Shown piece after piece: positions 30,200 through 40,714 of a stretch of DNA of 64,000 nucleotides. The stretch is from Vibrio aestivus. GTDB taxonomy: Bacteria; Pseudomonadota; Gammaproteobacteria; Enterobacterales; Vibrionaceae. The stretch covers positions 1 through 64,000 of the forward strand of contig JYJN01000021.1 of NCBI GenBank assembly GCA_003263845.1, read 5' to 3'. Under the pieces are notes generated by a model. It was not told where the DNA came from, did no database searches, and saw nothing but the letters and a program-made list of their open reading frames with translations. Each line of letters opens with the position of its first letter. Position 1 is the stretch's first letter. Position numbers and translations under genes: made by a program.

Positions 30200-31277
30200 A
30201 TCTTCAGGCTCAATACCTGCATTTGAAAGAGCGAATTGATAAACGTATACAAAATGTATTAGAGCATGGAAAGTACATTATGGGGCCTGAGGTTGAAGAA
30301 CTTGAAGGAAAGCTTGCTGACTATGTTGGCGTGAAACATGCCATTACATGTGCTAACGGTACTGATGCACTTCAGCTATGCATGATGGTATTAGGGGTTA
30401 GACCCGGAGATGCAGTTTTTTGCCCCACTTTTACATTTTTCGCAACCGCAGAGGCACCGGCATTTTTTGGCGCTACACCAGTGTTTGTTGATTCAGATCC
30501 TGATACGTTTAACATTTGCCCAGTAGACCTAGAAAACAGAATCCTAACAGTATTAGAAGAGGGACAGTTAAAACCAAAAGCCATCATTGCGGTCGATTTG
30601 TTTGGACTTCCGGCAAATTATCCTGAGTTAGAAAAAATTGCTGCTAAGTATGATCTCAAGCTTGTTGAGGACGCTGCTCAAGGTTTTGGGGGGCAATAAA
30701 TGGAAAGAAAGCTGGTAGCTTTGGGGACATTGCTACAACAAGCTTTTTTCCAGCCAAACCTTTAGGCTGCTATGGCGATGGCGGTGCTGTGTTCACGAAC
30801 AATGACGAATATGCCGAGTTGTTAAAGTCTTATCGTGTTCACGGTAAAGGGAAGGATAAGTACGATAACGTGCGTATCGGAATGAATAGTCGTTTAGACA
30901 CAATTCAAGCAGCAATTTTGCTAGAGAAACTAGCAGAATTTCCGATAGAACTGATTAACAGAAACAAGGTCGCAGAACATTATGAGCGAGCCTTAAAAGG
31001 GCAGCATAAAACTCCACAAGTACCAAGTGGGTATGCAAGTTCATGGGCCCAATACACGTTGATTAGTCACAATCGAAATGAAGCGATGGATACTTTTAAA
31101 AGAAAAGGAATCCCTACTATCATTTATTACGCTACATGTATGCATCAACAAACCGCGTTTGCTGACTCTAAATCAGCATCTGAAAACTTCCCAGTAGCTG
31201 AACGGTTATCTCGAGAGGTATTTAGTCTGCCTATGCACCCTTATACCACCATCGATAGAGTCTTTGAAATTATCTAG
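30187..31277 (+). CDS. wbpE: UDP-3-keto-GlcNAcA aminotransferase (WbpE-like), frameshifted
   Basis: This is a PLP-dependent DegT/DnrJ/EryC1 aminotransferase, 363 residues once corrected. Motifs are [17 protein letters not shown], the [10 protein letters not shown] segment, and the PLP-lysine region [18 protein letters not shown]. One G is missing in the run at 30690-30695 (six G should be seven), which otherwise creates a stop at 30697-30699. It transfers an amino group to C3 of the UDP-3-keto sugar. It overlaps wbpD and is followed 10 bases later by the epimerase. Confidence 0.92.
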
Positions 31278-31286
31278 GTAATCAAA

Positions 31287-32384
31287 ATGAAAGTTGTAAC
31301 TATTTTAGGGGCGAGACCTCAATTTATCAAAGCAGCGGTTTGTTCTCGAGCCATGCAAAGATGGAATGAATCTAGCTCAGAGCATGAAAAAATTGACGAA
31401 GTTATCGTACATACGGGTCAACATTATGATAGCAATATGTCGCAAGTTTTTTTTGATGATTTGGGAATTCCTTTACCTAAATATAACTTAGGTGTTGGTG
31501 GAGCGACTCATGGCCATGCTACAGGAAGTATGTTAGCGAAAGTTGAAGACATTTTATTGACAGAAAAACCTGACTGGGTATTGGTATATGGAGATACTAA
31601 CTCAACTCTGGCGGGAGCTTTAGCTGCTGCTAAGTTACACATAAAGGTAGCCCATGTGGAAGCTGGCTTACGTTCGTTTAATAAATTAATGCCAGAAGAA
31701 GTAAATCGTGTTCTTACTGATCACATATCAGAGTTGTTATTATGCCCGACTGAAACCGCAGTAGAAAATCTAAAAATGGAAGGGATAGTCAATAAAGTCT
31801 ATAATATTGGTGACGTTATGCTAGACGCCTCTTTATATTATAAAGAAAAAGCCACTTCGGACTCTACCATATTATCAGAATTAGGGTTAGAGCCGAAAGC
31901 ATTTACATTGGCAACTTGTCATAGAGCTGAAAGCACAGATAAAAAAAATGTATTACAAGACATTTTTGTGGGGCTGAATGAGATTAATAAAGAGATTGAC
32001 GTTGTTTTACCATTGCATCCTAGAACAAAAACGGCTCTTGAAAAGTTCAATCTAAGTCATTTATTATCGAACATTAGAGTGATAGAACCCATTCCATTTT
32101 TAGACATGATTCAGCTGGAGATTAACGCTAAATTTATTGTTACTGATTCTGGCGGTGTACAAAAGGAGGCTTACTTTTACAAAGTTCCTTGTATAACGAT
32201 GAGGCAGGAAACTGAGTGGACAGAAACTGTTGAATATGGATGGAACCAATTAGTAGGGACATGTGGCAAGAAATTAATAGAGGCTACTAAAAATACAAGG
32301 GATGATTTAGAGTGGCCAAATCTTTATGGCGAGGGTGATGCAGGAGATAAAATTATAAAGCTACTTATGAATGTTCATAAGTAG
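31287..32384 (+). CDS. wbpI: UDP-GlcNAc(3NAc)A 2-epimerase (WbpI-like)
   Basis: The 365-residue protein has the UDP-GlcNAc 2-epimerase fold: TILGARPQFIKAAV, VHTGQHYD, VYGDTNSTLAGALAAAK, HVEAGLRS and TDSGGVQKEAYFY. In the set wbpA-B-D-E-I it performs the last step, making UDP-ManNAc3NAcA. It could act on plain UDP-GlcNAc if the pathway were different, but the full gene set argues against that. It ends the pathway block; the AT-rich part begins after it. Confidence 0.91.
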   Translation: MKVVTILGARPQFIKAAVCSRAMQRWNESSSEHEKIDEVIVHTGQHYDSNMSQVFFDDLGIPLPKYNLGVGGATHGHATGSMLAKVEDILLTEKPDWVLVYGDTNSTLAGALAAAKLHIKVAHVEAGLRSFNKLMPEEVNRVLTDHISELLLCPTETAVENLKMEGIVNKVYNIGDVMLDASLYYKEKATSDSTILSELGLEPKAFTLATCHRAESTDKKNVLQDIFVGLNEINKEIDVVLPLHPRTKTALEKFNLSHLLSNIRVIEPIPFLDMIQLEINAKFIVTDSGGVQKEAYFYKVPCITMRQETEWTETVEYGWNQLVGTCGKKLIEATKNTRDDLEWPNLYGEGDAGDKIIKLLMNVHK

Positions 32385-32503
32385 AGCAGTTTTAATCGGG
32401 CATAAAAAGCATTCAAATGTACCTTAATTCTGTAATTAATGAATTTATAGTGCGGCTCGACGTCAGAAATCTATTTCTAATCCTTAACGGTGATTCAACT
32501 TAG

Positions 32504-33676
32504 ATGAAAGTTTTAGTAATCCCTTCCTGGTATCCCAAGAACTCAAATGACGTAATTGGCAGTTTTTTTAAAGAGCAAGCCGTAATTATGAACGGAGATT
32601 CAATCGAAGTCTCCGTCATTTTTCCACAACGATTTGGATTGCTCGACTTTTCAGAGAAAAACGTTACGGGATTTGGAAAAGTTGAGTTCAATTATGAAGA
32701 TGGAATCAAAACCTTTAGGTACAAATATCGTAACCTATTCCCTAAACTAGAAATTGTTTCGTTTCGTATATGGTTAAAAAAGGGTATGGAGCTATTTGAA
32801 CATTATGTTGAAAGGTTTGGAATGCCAGATGTTATTCATGCTCATGCGACTCTATATGCCGGAGTCTTAGCATCTCGAATTAAGCAAGTTTATGGAGTGC
32901 CTTTTGTTATTACAGAGCACTGTACTGCTTACCTTACCAATACTATTACACCTTGGCAGAGACGTCTAGCTTCGGAAGCTATTAATGATAGTTCTGAGAA
33001 CTTAGCGGTGAGTAAAGAGTTTGCAAATTTTTTGAGTGGGTACTTTTCAAATACTTGTAGTTGGACTCCTATTTATAATCCGCTTTCTGAACTATTTGAA
33101 AATTCGAATATACTACCTAGAAATAAAAAACAAGCAGATTTTATTTTTTTTAACGCTTCACTCTTTACCCCTAAAAAAGGTATAGATATTTTGATCAAGG
33201 CTTTCGCGAATACTTTCAATGGAAATAGTCGAGTTAAGCTTCGTTTAGCTGGGGATGGACCAGAAAGGGAGGCCTTAGAGCGACTTGTTAAAGAGTTGAA
33301 AGCGGAAGAGCAGGTGGAATTTTTAGGCATGCTTTCCAGGAAACAAATAAACAGTAATATGCAAAACGCTCATACTTATGTGTTATCGAGTTTTCACGAA
33401 ACTTTCGGCGTAGTGATTATCGAATCTCTCTCTCTAGGCAGGCCGGTAATTGCTACACGTTGTGGAGGGCCTGAGTCTTTTGTCACCTCAGGGGATGGCA
33501 TTTTGGTTGAGAAAGGAGATGATGTCGCACTTGGTGATGCTATGATGCAAATGTTTTTGAACTATGATACCTACGATCAAGAATCGTTGGCGCAACGGTG
33601 TAGGGACAATTTTGGAAAAGATAGTTTCAGAAAATTGCTTTATTTGAAGTACAAGAATGCAATAAGTTACAGTTAA
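32504..33676 (+). CDS. Glycosyltransferase family 4
   Basis: The 390-residue GT-B protein starts MKVLVIPSWYPKNSNDVIGS. It shows HAHATLYAGVLASRIK in the N-domain and, in the C-domain, SLFTPKKGIDILIKAF, LRLAGDGPERE and HETFGVVIIESLSLGRPVIAT, the GT4 donor-binding E-x7-E motif. It probably adds one sugar of the repeat unit on undecaprenyl diphosphate at the inner membrane. The ribosome binding site is weak. It is the first gene of the AT-rich strain-specific stretch. Confidence 0.88.
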   Translation: MKVLVIPSWYPKNSNDVIGSFFKEQAVIMNGDSIEVSVIFPQRFGLLDFSEKNVTGFGKVEFNYEDGIKTFRYKYRNLFPKLEIVSFRIWLKKGMELFEHYVERFGMPDVIHAHATLYAGVLASRIKQVYGVPFVITEHCTAYLTNTITPWQRRLASEAINDSSENLAVSKEFANFLSGYFSNTCSWTPIYNPLSELFENSNILPRNKKQADFIFFNASLFTPKKGIDILIKAFANTFNGNSRVKLRLAGDGPEREALERLVKELKAEEQVEFLGMLSRKQINSNMQNAHTYVLSSFHETFGVVIIESLSLGRPVIATRCGGPESFVTSGDGILVEKGDDVALGDAMMQMFLNYDTYDQESLAQRCRDNFGKDSFRKLLYLKYKNAISYS

Positions 33677-33709
33677 ATACCAAACTGTATTTATTTTTTG
33701 GAGAAGAAA

Positions 33710-34987
33710 TTGAAGTTTTTCGTTATCACCGCATTGCCTTTTAGAAAAAGAGGTAACCAGAGCTTAATGAGGTTTGTTAAAGGGCTATGTGAAAGAGGGC
33801 ACAAAGTTTTCTTAGCTACTTCAGGTTTAGATGATAGAGGTGAAAGAGTTCTCGAACATCCAAATTTTGATTTGGCAAAGCTCGTTAATATGAAGTTTGA
33901 GAAGAAATCGGCGTTAGAATCGGATAATACACACACTGACAATAAGTATTTCTATATTAGTTCATCAGATAAGGTTGCTCCATTTGGTGAGCACAATAAA
34001 AAAGTTATGCTGCGAAAGTGGTTCTCTTTTGTCTTAAACTACCTAATAAATATTTACTATGTGGTATATTGTACACTTAAGTATCATCGTACACTAGTCA
34101 ACACTGATGCTATTATTGGATATGAGGCGGATAATGCTTTTGCCGCTAAATTACTTTCAGTGTTGTTTGGGAAGAAGTATATTAATAAATATCAGGGAAC
34201 CGTCTTAAAAGGTGTCGAACGAAACGTTTCTGATGCTATTAAGTACTACCCCATACTTTACTTTGGCATTAATAAATCAGACCTTTGCTTAATGGTCAAT
34301 GATGGCACAGATGGGCGTTATTGGGCGGGTGTTCGAGGTTGTGAAAATATATATTTTGAGCCGCATGGTGTGGCAAAATCAGACTATGAAAATAATAAAG
34401 TCACCAATAGAATCTCTAGTCTTATTGCTAATAAAAACGACAAGTTGTTAATATTTAACAACGCAAGTAGCAGTAACTGGAAAAGAGTTGACCGAGTCGT
34501 AAATATTTTAGAAAAAGTAGAGCCGAAAATTAGAGATAAATTGCATGTTTACTCTACGTTTTTTGGTTCAGATTTAGAGTTGATCAAAGAGCTAGCGGTT
34601 AGGAAGGGTGTCAATAATCACATTTCTTTTGTCCATGGCTTTAATCATCTTGAATGCAATCAGCTGCTAAGAGCATGCGATTTACTGATAATGACAAATG
34701 ACATGAGTAATCTCGGTAATCCGGTTCTAGAAGCAGCTTATTATTCGATTCCTTTTATGACGATAGATGACAATAGCTTAGATGGAGTCATAAATGATGG
34801 AAGTTATATAAGCATCAAGCTTAATGAAAAATTCGATGAAGAAGCTGCGAGAAGGATTGAAGAGTTAGTTTCTAACCACTCTGTTTTGTCGGACCTGAGT
34901 TCTAGGCTAACGGAAGGGAGTAAAGTTCGGAGTGTTGAGCACCAGCAAGCTCGTGAACTAGATGTGATAGAAAATGTATTTATCTAA
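33710..34987 (+). CDS. GT-B type glycosyltransferase (GT4-like)
   Basis: The TTG at 33710 is preferred because GGAGAAG lies just upstream and gives MKFFVITALPFRKRGNQSL; an in-frame TTG at 33698 would overlap that site. The 425-residue product has a GT4-like C-domain (LLIFNNASSSNWKRVDRVV, LGNPVLEAAYYSIPFMT) but an unusually short glycine pattern, so the family is less sure. An internal hydrophobic segment (about 105-125) may touch the membrane. It overlaps the polymerase gene by 14 bases. Donor and acceptor unknown. Confidence 0.75.
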   Translation: MKFFVITALPFRKRGNQSLMRFVKGLCERGHKVFLATSGLDDRGERVLEHPNFDLAKLVNMKFEKKSALESDNTHTDNKYFYISSSDKVAPFGEHNKKVMLRKWFSFVLNYLINIYYVVYCTLKYHRTLVNTDAIIGYEADNAFAAKLLSVLFGKKYINKYQGTVLKGVERNVSDAIKYYPILYFGINKSDLCLMVNDGTDGRYWAGVRGCENIYFEPHGVAKSDYENNKVTNRISSLIANKNDKLLIFNNASSSNWKRVDRVVNILEKVEPKIRDKLHVYSTFFGSDLELIKELAVRKGVNNHISFVHGFNHLECNQLLRACDLLIMTNDMSNLGNPVLEAAYYSIPFMTIDDNSLDGVINDGSYISIKLNEKFDEEAARRIEELVSNHSVLSDLSSRLTEGSKVRSVEHQQARELDVIENVFI

Positions 34988-36269
34988 AAAGAACGTGTTT
35001 ATCGCAATCTTTGCCCTATTACCAATTATTGTAGACCAACTAAATGGCTTCTTTAATGCCGAATTAGGGCTTAATGTTCCTATTGCTCAAGTATTCAAAG
35101 GGATTATATTGGTTCTGATGGTGGCTTTTTTAATATATAAGGCTAAGGTTAATCATCTCCTCTTCATCTGCATTTTATGTATTTTATTCTTTATACCTAT
35201 TATTTACTCACAAGCAAATTCCAATAACTTCAATTCAATTTTCGGAGAGGATTTAGCGCATTCAGCGAAGCTATTAACGCTGCCTATATCTGTTTGCTTT
35301 TTCTATGAGTATTTCAAACAAAGCACTGTTAAAGATAGAGATATTTTTAATGTTGGGCTGTTCTTATTCTGGACGTTAGTTTTAGCTTTGATTGGCTCGG
35401 TTCTTGGCTTTGGTCTTGATACGTATGGTATTAATTCGTCTGGGGAGGCGTATGGCTATAAAGGTTATTTTATTTCCGGGAATGAATTAAGTTCTTTGTT
35501 TGCTTTAATATATTCCATATTTCTATCGAAAAAATTTTCTGGAGATAAACAGCTAAAGTACTATTTTCCACGGTTAGTGATATGCATTGTTATCGGATTA
35601 CTAGTTGCTGGGTTATTGGTTACTAAAACAGCTCTTTTGTCATTTGTCGTAATTACTGTTTCTATTCCTTTCTTTTATTCGTTTTATCATCGAAAGAAAA
35701 ATAGGCGATTCGCAAGTCAAATCTCTAAATCTAATAAAAAAACACTATTGGCAACTATCTTTCTCGTTCTACCAGTGTTTGTTACAGTATTTGAAGAACG
35801 TATCCAAATGAATATTGAGCGTTATGAATATAATCTAAAAAGAGATGGCTCGGTTTTTGGATTTGTAGTTAGCGGTCGAGATCAACGATACGGAGTTATA
35901 TGGGACTATTTTTCTAGTGAAATGAGCCCCTTTGAGCAGTTAATTGGTGTCGGAAAAACTCAACCTCAAATACACTTAGGCGGAGATAATAGGTACTCTG
36001 CAGAAATGGACTTACTTGATGCGTTAACTACAAATGGTCTACTTGGGACGATTTTCCTGTATACATTTTGGTTTGGCATGCTTTTTGTGTCTATAAAAAT
36101 GTTTATCAAGCGAGATTCAGTCTTAAGCGTACCTATAATGCTTTCCATTAGCTTATTACTGGCCAACACATTAATCGCAGGACATATCCTATATTCAGCA
36201 ATGCTATCACACTACCTGGCATTGTTTTTTGGCTACTTAATCTCTACAAGGAACAAACTTCATGCATGA
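34974..36269 (+). CDS. O-antigen polymerase candidate (Wzy-like, O-antigen ligase superfamily)
   Basis: The 431-residue protein has about eleven to twelve predicted membrane helices. A large loop after the central helices contains VVSGRDQRYGVIWDYF and LIGVGKTQPQIHLGGDNRYSAEMDLLDALTTNGLLGTIFLY, the pattern of Wzy_C-type O-antigen polymerases and ligases. Since a WaaL ligase is encoded at 18.1 kb and this gene lies among wzx and glycosyltransferases, Wzy is the better guess. Polymerases are poorly conserved, so this is a family-level call. Confidence 0.75.
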   Translation: MYLSKKNVFIAIFALLPIIVDQLNGFFNAELGLNVPIAQVFKGIILVLMVAFLIYKAKVNHLLFICILCILFFIPIIYSQANSNNFNSIFGEDLAHSAKLLTLPISVCFFYEYFKQSTVKDRDIFNVGLFLFWTLVLALIGSVLGFGLDTYGINSSGEAYGYKGYFISGNELSSLFALIYSIFLSKKFSGDKQLKYYFPRLVICIVIGLLVAGLLVTKTALLSFVVITVSIPFFYSFYHRKKNRRFASQISKSNKKTLLATIFLVLPVFVTVFEERIQMNIERYEYNLKRDGSVFGFVVSGRDQRYGVIWDYFSSEMSPFEQLIGVGKTQPQIHLGGDNRYSAEMDLLDALTTNGLLGTIFLYTFWFGMLFVSIKMFIKRDSVLSVPIMLSISLLLANTLIAGHILYSAMLSHYLALFFGYLISTRNKLHA

Positions 36270-37729
36270 TAAATTCACATTAGTATTATTGTGCGTCTAT
36301 TTTACTCAATTGGCTGTTCTTTTCCTGATTGTCAATAAGTATGGTGGGTTTAGTATTGATAAATATAACCACCTAGCATTTATTAGTTCATTTAAAAATA
36401 AATTTGTTATTCCTTCCTCTGCTATTCGAGAGCGAAATAGTTATCCGCCTTTATGTCACTATATCTATATTTTGATGGGAAATGACTCGCTAAGGAAGTA
36501 TTTTTCTTTTCTGATGTTGATTGCCTGTCAATTGATTTTCTTTTTTACATTTTTTTCTCCAAGGCAATGAATTAAACCAGATTTTAATTGGTGTGATTGT
36601 ATTGTCATTATCAACTTCCACTTGCTTGGAAGTGAGGACATTTAGTGCTAGAATGTTTGGTGTTTTATTGTTTAATGGCATCTGGCTTACGCAGTACATA
36701 CAAGAAAGCTATGTATTTGTTGTAGTATTACAAGTCTCACTGATTACTTTGATTTTTCTATCCAGCCGATTTGCTCATCAAGCAGTTTTATTCCTACTAC
36801 TTCCATATACTATTGCCATAGGCGAGTTCAACTTAGTCATTTCATATGCTTTCGCTTTAGTCTTGTCCTTTACTGTTCTCTATAAGTATCTATCTTCTTC
36901 ATTAATAGGGCACTTTTATCATTGCGCATTTTATTTTAAGCATGGGCTTGATATGTGGTATATCAATGATCAATGGCGTCAGTTTTACAATCGGACTTAT
37001 AAGTTACCCGTGTTTGATCTTAAGTTTTTTATAAGAAAGTGTGTTGGAATATTTGTTAAAGAACCGTCATTATTTTTGTTGGCAGCTTTCCTTGTTTATG
37101 AAAAGTCATATAATATTTCTGAAGGTTTAGAAGCCTATTTTATCGGGTATGTTCTGGCTTTTTATTTCTTACTCAGTTTCTTCTTGAGATTAGATAAGTC
37201 AATTGGTGATGGCTATCGCTATATTGAGTACTTATATGCACCACTATCAATTGCGGTTGTATCTGCATCTTTTCCTTATGATGGCTTCAAAATGTCATTT
37301 ATTGTTTTGGCCGTATTTACGTCTCTAATTATGTTATATCGTGTTGCGCGGCAGTTGGCGAGAAATCTGCAGAATTCAGGCAGAATATGGGGAGATGAAG
37401 CCTCTTTACAAGTTAAGGAATTTCTCGAGGGTTTACCTCCTAGCAAGGTGGCATCCCTACCAATGTCCATATCGAATTATTTTTCGTTAGAATCCAAGCA
37501 TAAATATTTCTACGACTATACTTTTCAGGGTTTTAATTTTTTGCATAAGAGAGGAATGACACCTTACTTTAAATTGGATCAGGAGAATTTACTCGCTAGG
37601 AGTTACATCGGATATTTGGTCCTGGATAAAAAACAGGTGCCTCATGAAGTTAAAGAGAAAGTACTCGATTATTACAATTACGATTTAGTTTTTGATAACG
37701 ATTTATATGGTGTTTATAAAAGATATTGA
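36262..37729 (+). CDS. Polytopic membrane protein, predicted GT-C glycosyltransferase, frameshifted
   Basis: Corrected length is about 488 residues. One T too many in the seven-T run at 36550-36556 splits it; corrected it reads FFTFFLQGNELNQILIGV. The first loop after helix 1 has an acidic residue (SIDKYNHLAFISSF) and then SYPPLCHYIYILMG, reminiscent of GT-C enzymes such as ArnT/PMT-like families. Many helices follow and a soluble-looking C-terminal domain ends it (about 370-488). I do not recognise a named family. Overlapping the polymerase gene by 8 bases, it may add a side branch in the periplasm or be an alternative Wzy. Confidence 0.6.
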
Positions 37730-37880
37730 GTTTGCTCAATTGGCTTTAAACTGTAAATGCAATATCCATTTTGACATCAAATTAGTTTAAAGAAATTTAA
37801 GTTTATTGGCGCGACGTTCTAAGTTGAAGTAATATATTACTAATATAAAGAATCATGGCATTTAATTAGCATTTGTTGGT

Positions 37881-39142
37881 TTGATTAATTTGAAAAATAT
37901 CTTAACGAAATCTATACAGCTTGGTTTAGGCCCTTTAATTGCTTTGTCGCTTGGCGTTGTCAGCAATAAGTTAATTGCAATCTACCTACCAGAGGTATAT
38001 CTTGGTTATTATGGTTTAACAAAGTCACTAGTGTTTTTTATTTCCAGTTTACTATTGTTTGGCTTAAATCATTCGTATTTCTTTCTGGAGAGAGAGCGAA
38101 TTCTTGACTCGCGGGAAATGTTAAATTCGACTTGTGTGTTGATTATAGCATTTGGCTTTATCGCCATATTTATTTCACTATTAATTTTTTACCCGTTGAT
38201 TGAAGAAGTAACTTTTATTGCGAGCCTCTTCGCTTTGCTTATTGCTGGTGTGCATGTTATTTATGGGATATATGCTAAATCAGACTCTGTAGATGATGAC
38301 TTTAGTAAGTATCCCTTTTACACATCAATACAACCTGCTTTGTTGTTTGTACTTGTCGTTTCTTTTATATTTTTAGGCGGGGTTAAACCATCACTTTTTG
38401 TAGTATTTTTAATAGTATTGGTTCTTTTTTTCTGTGTTTTAAAGGTGTATGGGTTTTCGAGAGTTGATTTGGTCAGCTTGAAATGTTTATTTGTCTCCAA
38501 CCTTCATTATGCAAAGTACTTTTATGTTTTACTTTTAGTCTCGACTGGTTATATAGCTTTTATTCAATGGTACCTCAATAAAGTTGGTGCAGCAGTAGAG
38601 TTTAATGTCGTGCTCTCAATATCGGCACTATTGAGTATCGTTAATCTGATGGTTTGCAACTATTTAGCCCCAAGGTTATCAAAGATAGTTCATATAGCGG
38701 CACTTATTATGCGCTAATTTTGTCATTGTCTTTCTTTTTCTTATTCTTACTGGTTTTAGTTTGGAAGTTTGATTTTTTGGTAGGTCTAATGTTTAAGCAA
38801 GGTCTTGTTCAGTCTTCTTCTATCGTTCTGTTCCTACTGCTCGCAAAGGTTTTGGAATTTTCTAGCAATGTGTTGAGTTACAAGTTTTATTCTGACTTGA
38901 AGTTTAAATTTATTTACTTTACATACTTTCTATGCTACCTGCCTGCAATCACTTACATATCTTTCTCATGGCTTGATTTGATTAGCTTTGACTTAAAGTT
39001 TTTTTGTGGATTATTCTTTGGAGCTGAGCTATTGAAGTTCTTACTATACTTATTTAAATCAGGTTTTAGTCTAGTCAGAGCAATCTCTTTGGCTTTCTTA
39101 GTTTCTTCTACCAGTTTTGTATTGATAGGCTATTATTCATGA
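37881..39142 (+). CDS. wzx: O-antigen flippase candidate (Wzx, MOP superfamily), frameshifted
   Basis: Corrected length is about 420 residues with roughly twelve membrane helices. The first (QLGLGPLIALSLGVVSNKLIAIYLP) and the charged segments between helices resemble Wzx flippases, which move undecaprenyl-PP repeat units across the inner membrane. One A is missing near 38687 (TCAAAGATAG), giving PRLSKDSSYSGTYYALIL. The start is uncertain: TTG at 37881 or 37890, neither with a good ribosome binding site. The next gene overlaps its stop by four bases. Confidence 0.75.
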
Positions 39143-40220
39143 AACACCGTATCTTACTCATTTCTAACTTATATCCCAGCAAAGTAAGCCCATCATTCGG
39201 TACTTTTGTGAGAACGAACTTTGAACAGTTGTCTGAGTTTTCTGATCGGGTCGACTTATGTATAATAGATAAAAAGTCTACGGGATTATTTGGTAAAATA
39301 TTTAATTATCTGATTTTCTATGCCAATCAGTTTAGATTGCTTTTTTTTAAAGTAGATAACTACGATTTTATTTATATTCATTATTTGACAATCTCAACCA
39401 TTCCCTTATTTATTCTTAGGGTTATTTTTCGTAGGAAAATTAAATACTATATTAACATTCATGGTGATGATTTGACTGGCACCACATTTAAACATCGATT
39501 ATTATCTTTACCGAATGGTTTTTTGGTTAAGAATGCACTCGGGATTGTAGTCCCGAGTCAGCACTTTAGAGATATTCTTGTCAGAAAATATGGTGATGTA
39601 ATACAAGGTGAACGAATTTGCATCAATCATTCTGGCGGCATTAATACCGATCTTTTCAAGTTAAAAAATATTGAAAGGCACGATAAGAAAGTTTTTGGCT
39701 ACATTGGTCGTATCGAAGAAGGTAAAGGTTGGCAAGATTTTATTGAAGCAATTCAAATTATAAAAGATGAAAAAAGTGCGCGTTTTTGTTTTTACGGGCA
39801 GGGAGACCAGTGCAGTGAATTGGCTGGTAAGATCAATGAATTGAAAGCAGAAGTTGATATTGAGTACTGCGGCGAAGTAAATTTTGTCGAAGTGCCGAAA
39901 GTTGTTAGTTCATTTGATTATCTTGTATTCCCTACATATCGAGAAAGTTTAGGTCTAGTCGCGCTTGAATCCGCGGCTGTAGGCACACCAGTCATTCGAA
40001 CTCGTATAGATGTTTTAGATGATATATTTTATGATTTTGGTCATTTATCGTTTGAGGTCGGAGAGTCTCAAATCTCGCAAAAATACTGTTAACTCAGTCT
40101 AAAACTGATTGTGCTGAGTATGAATTGTTGAGTAGGAAACATTTTAATCTTTCAAAAAAATATAGTAATTCTTCTTCTTCTGAGTCTTTAAAGAAGTTTA
40201 TATCGAGGACTTTTAATTGA
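39139..40220 (+). CDS. Glycosyltransferase family 4, frameshifted near the end
   Basis: The product starts MKHRILLISNLYPSKVSPSF. GT4 features are INIHGDDLTG, GIVVPSQHFRDIL, FGYIGRIEEGKGWQDFIEA and YRESLGLVALESAAVGTPVI. One A is missing near 40071 (CTCAAATCTC). Corrected, the frame continues SQNLAKILLTQSKTDCAEYE and ends at 40218-40220, about 360 residues. The corrected stop overlaps the TTG start of the next gene, as expected in a tight operon, which supports the correction. Confidence 0.86.
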
Positions 40221-40714
40221 GAAAAACAGTTAATATTCTTATTTCTGGTAATGGTGGGCACTATTTTGAATTGGTTAAGCTTTATGAAAGTCTAAGAAAT
40301 GAAAGTACATTCTGTAATTGTCACGATTTTATCGTCTTGACCTCCTCCGATTCAAGAAAAATAGACTTGCAACATGTTAGCCTTCGAGAAATTAGGTCTA
40401 AGAATAGTTGGTGGAAAAGTTTGATGGTTTTTCCTTTGGCTATTTTAATCAATATATATTCTTTTTTTTTGTTGGCTCTGAGGTATCGTGTTAACTCCAT
40501 TATATCTACTGGCCCCGGAACTTCGATCGTACCTATCGTGTTAGGTAAGACTATTCTTAACGCTAAAATTGTTCATGTAGAGACTATGTGTAAGTTTCAA
40601 GATTTGACACTTTCTGGCAAGATTATAAAGAATTTTTCTGATCTATTTATTGTCCAAAATGAGGAGCTGTCAGAAAAATATATAAACGAAGTTACATACG
40701 GCGGTCGTTTGTGA
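40217..40714 (+). CDS. Alg14-like glycosyltransferase subunit (membrane partner)
   Basis: The 165-residue protein starts at TTG with MRKTVNILISGNGGHYFELVKLYE and contains SIISTGPGTSIVPIVLGK and a hydrophobic helix near residues 69-87. This matches the Alg14/PssD/CpsF group, the membrane-bound half of a split GT28-type enzyme. Its partner follows immediately with a four-base overlap. Such pairs add the second sugar to a lipid-linked intermediate in several streptococcal and rhizobial polysaccharides. Sugar here unknown. Confidence 0.85.
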   Translation: MRKTVNILISGNGGHYFELVKLYESLRNESTFCNCHDFIVLTSSDSRKIDLQHVSLREIRSKNSWWKSLMVFPLAILINIYSFFLLALRYRVNSIISTGPGTSIVPIVLGKTILNAKIVHVETMCKFQDLTLSGKIIKNFSDLFIVQNEELSEKYINEVTYGGRL

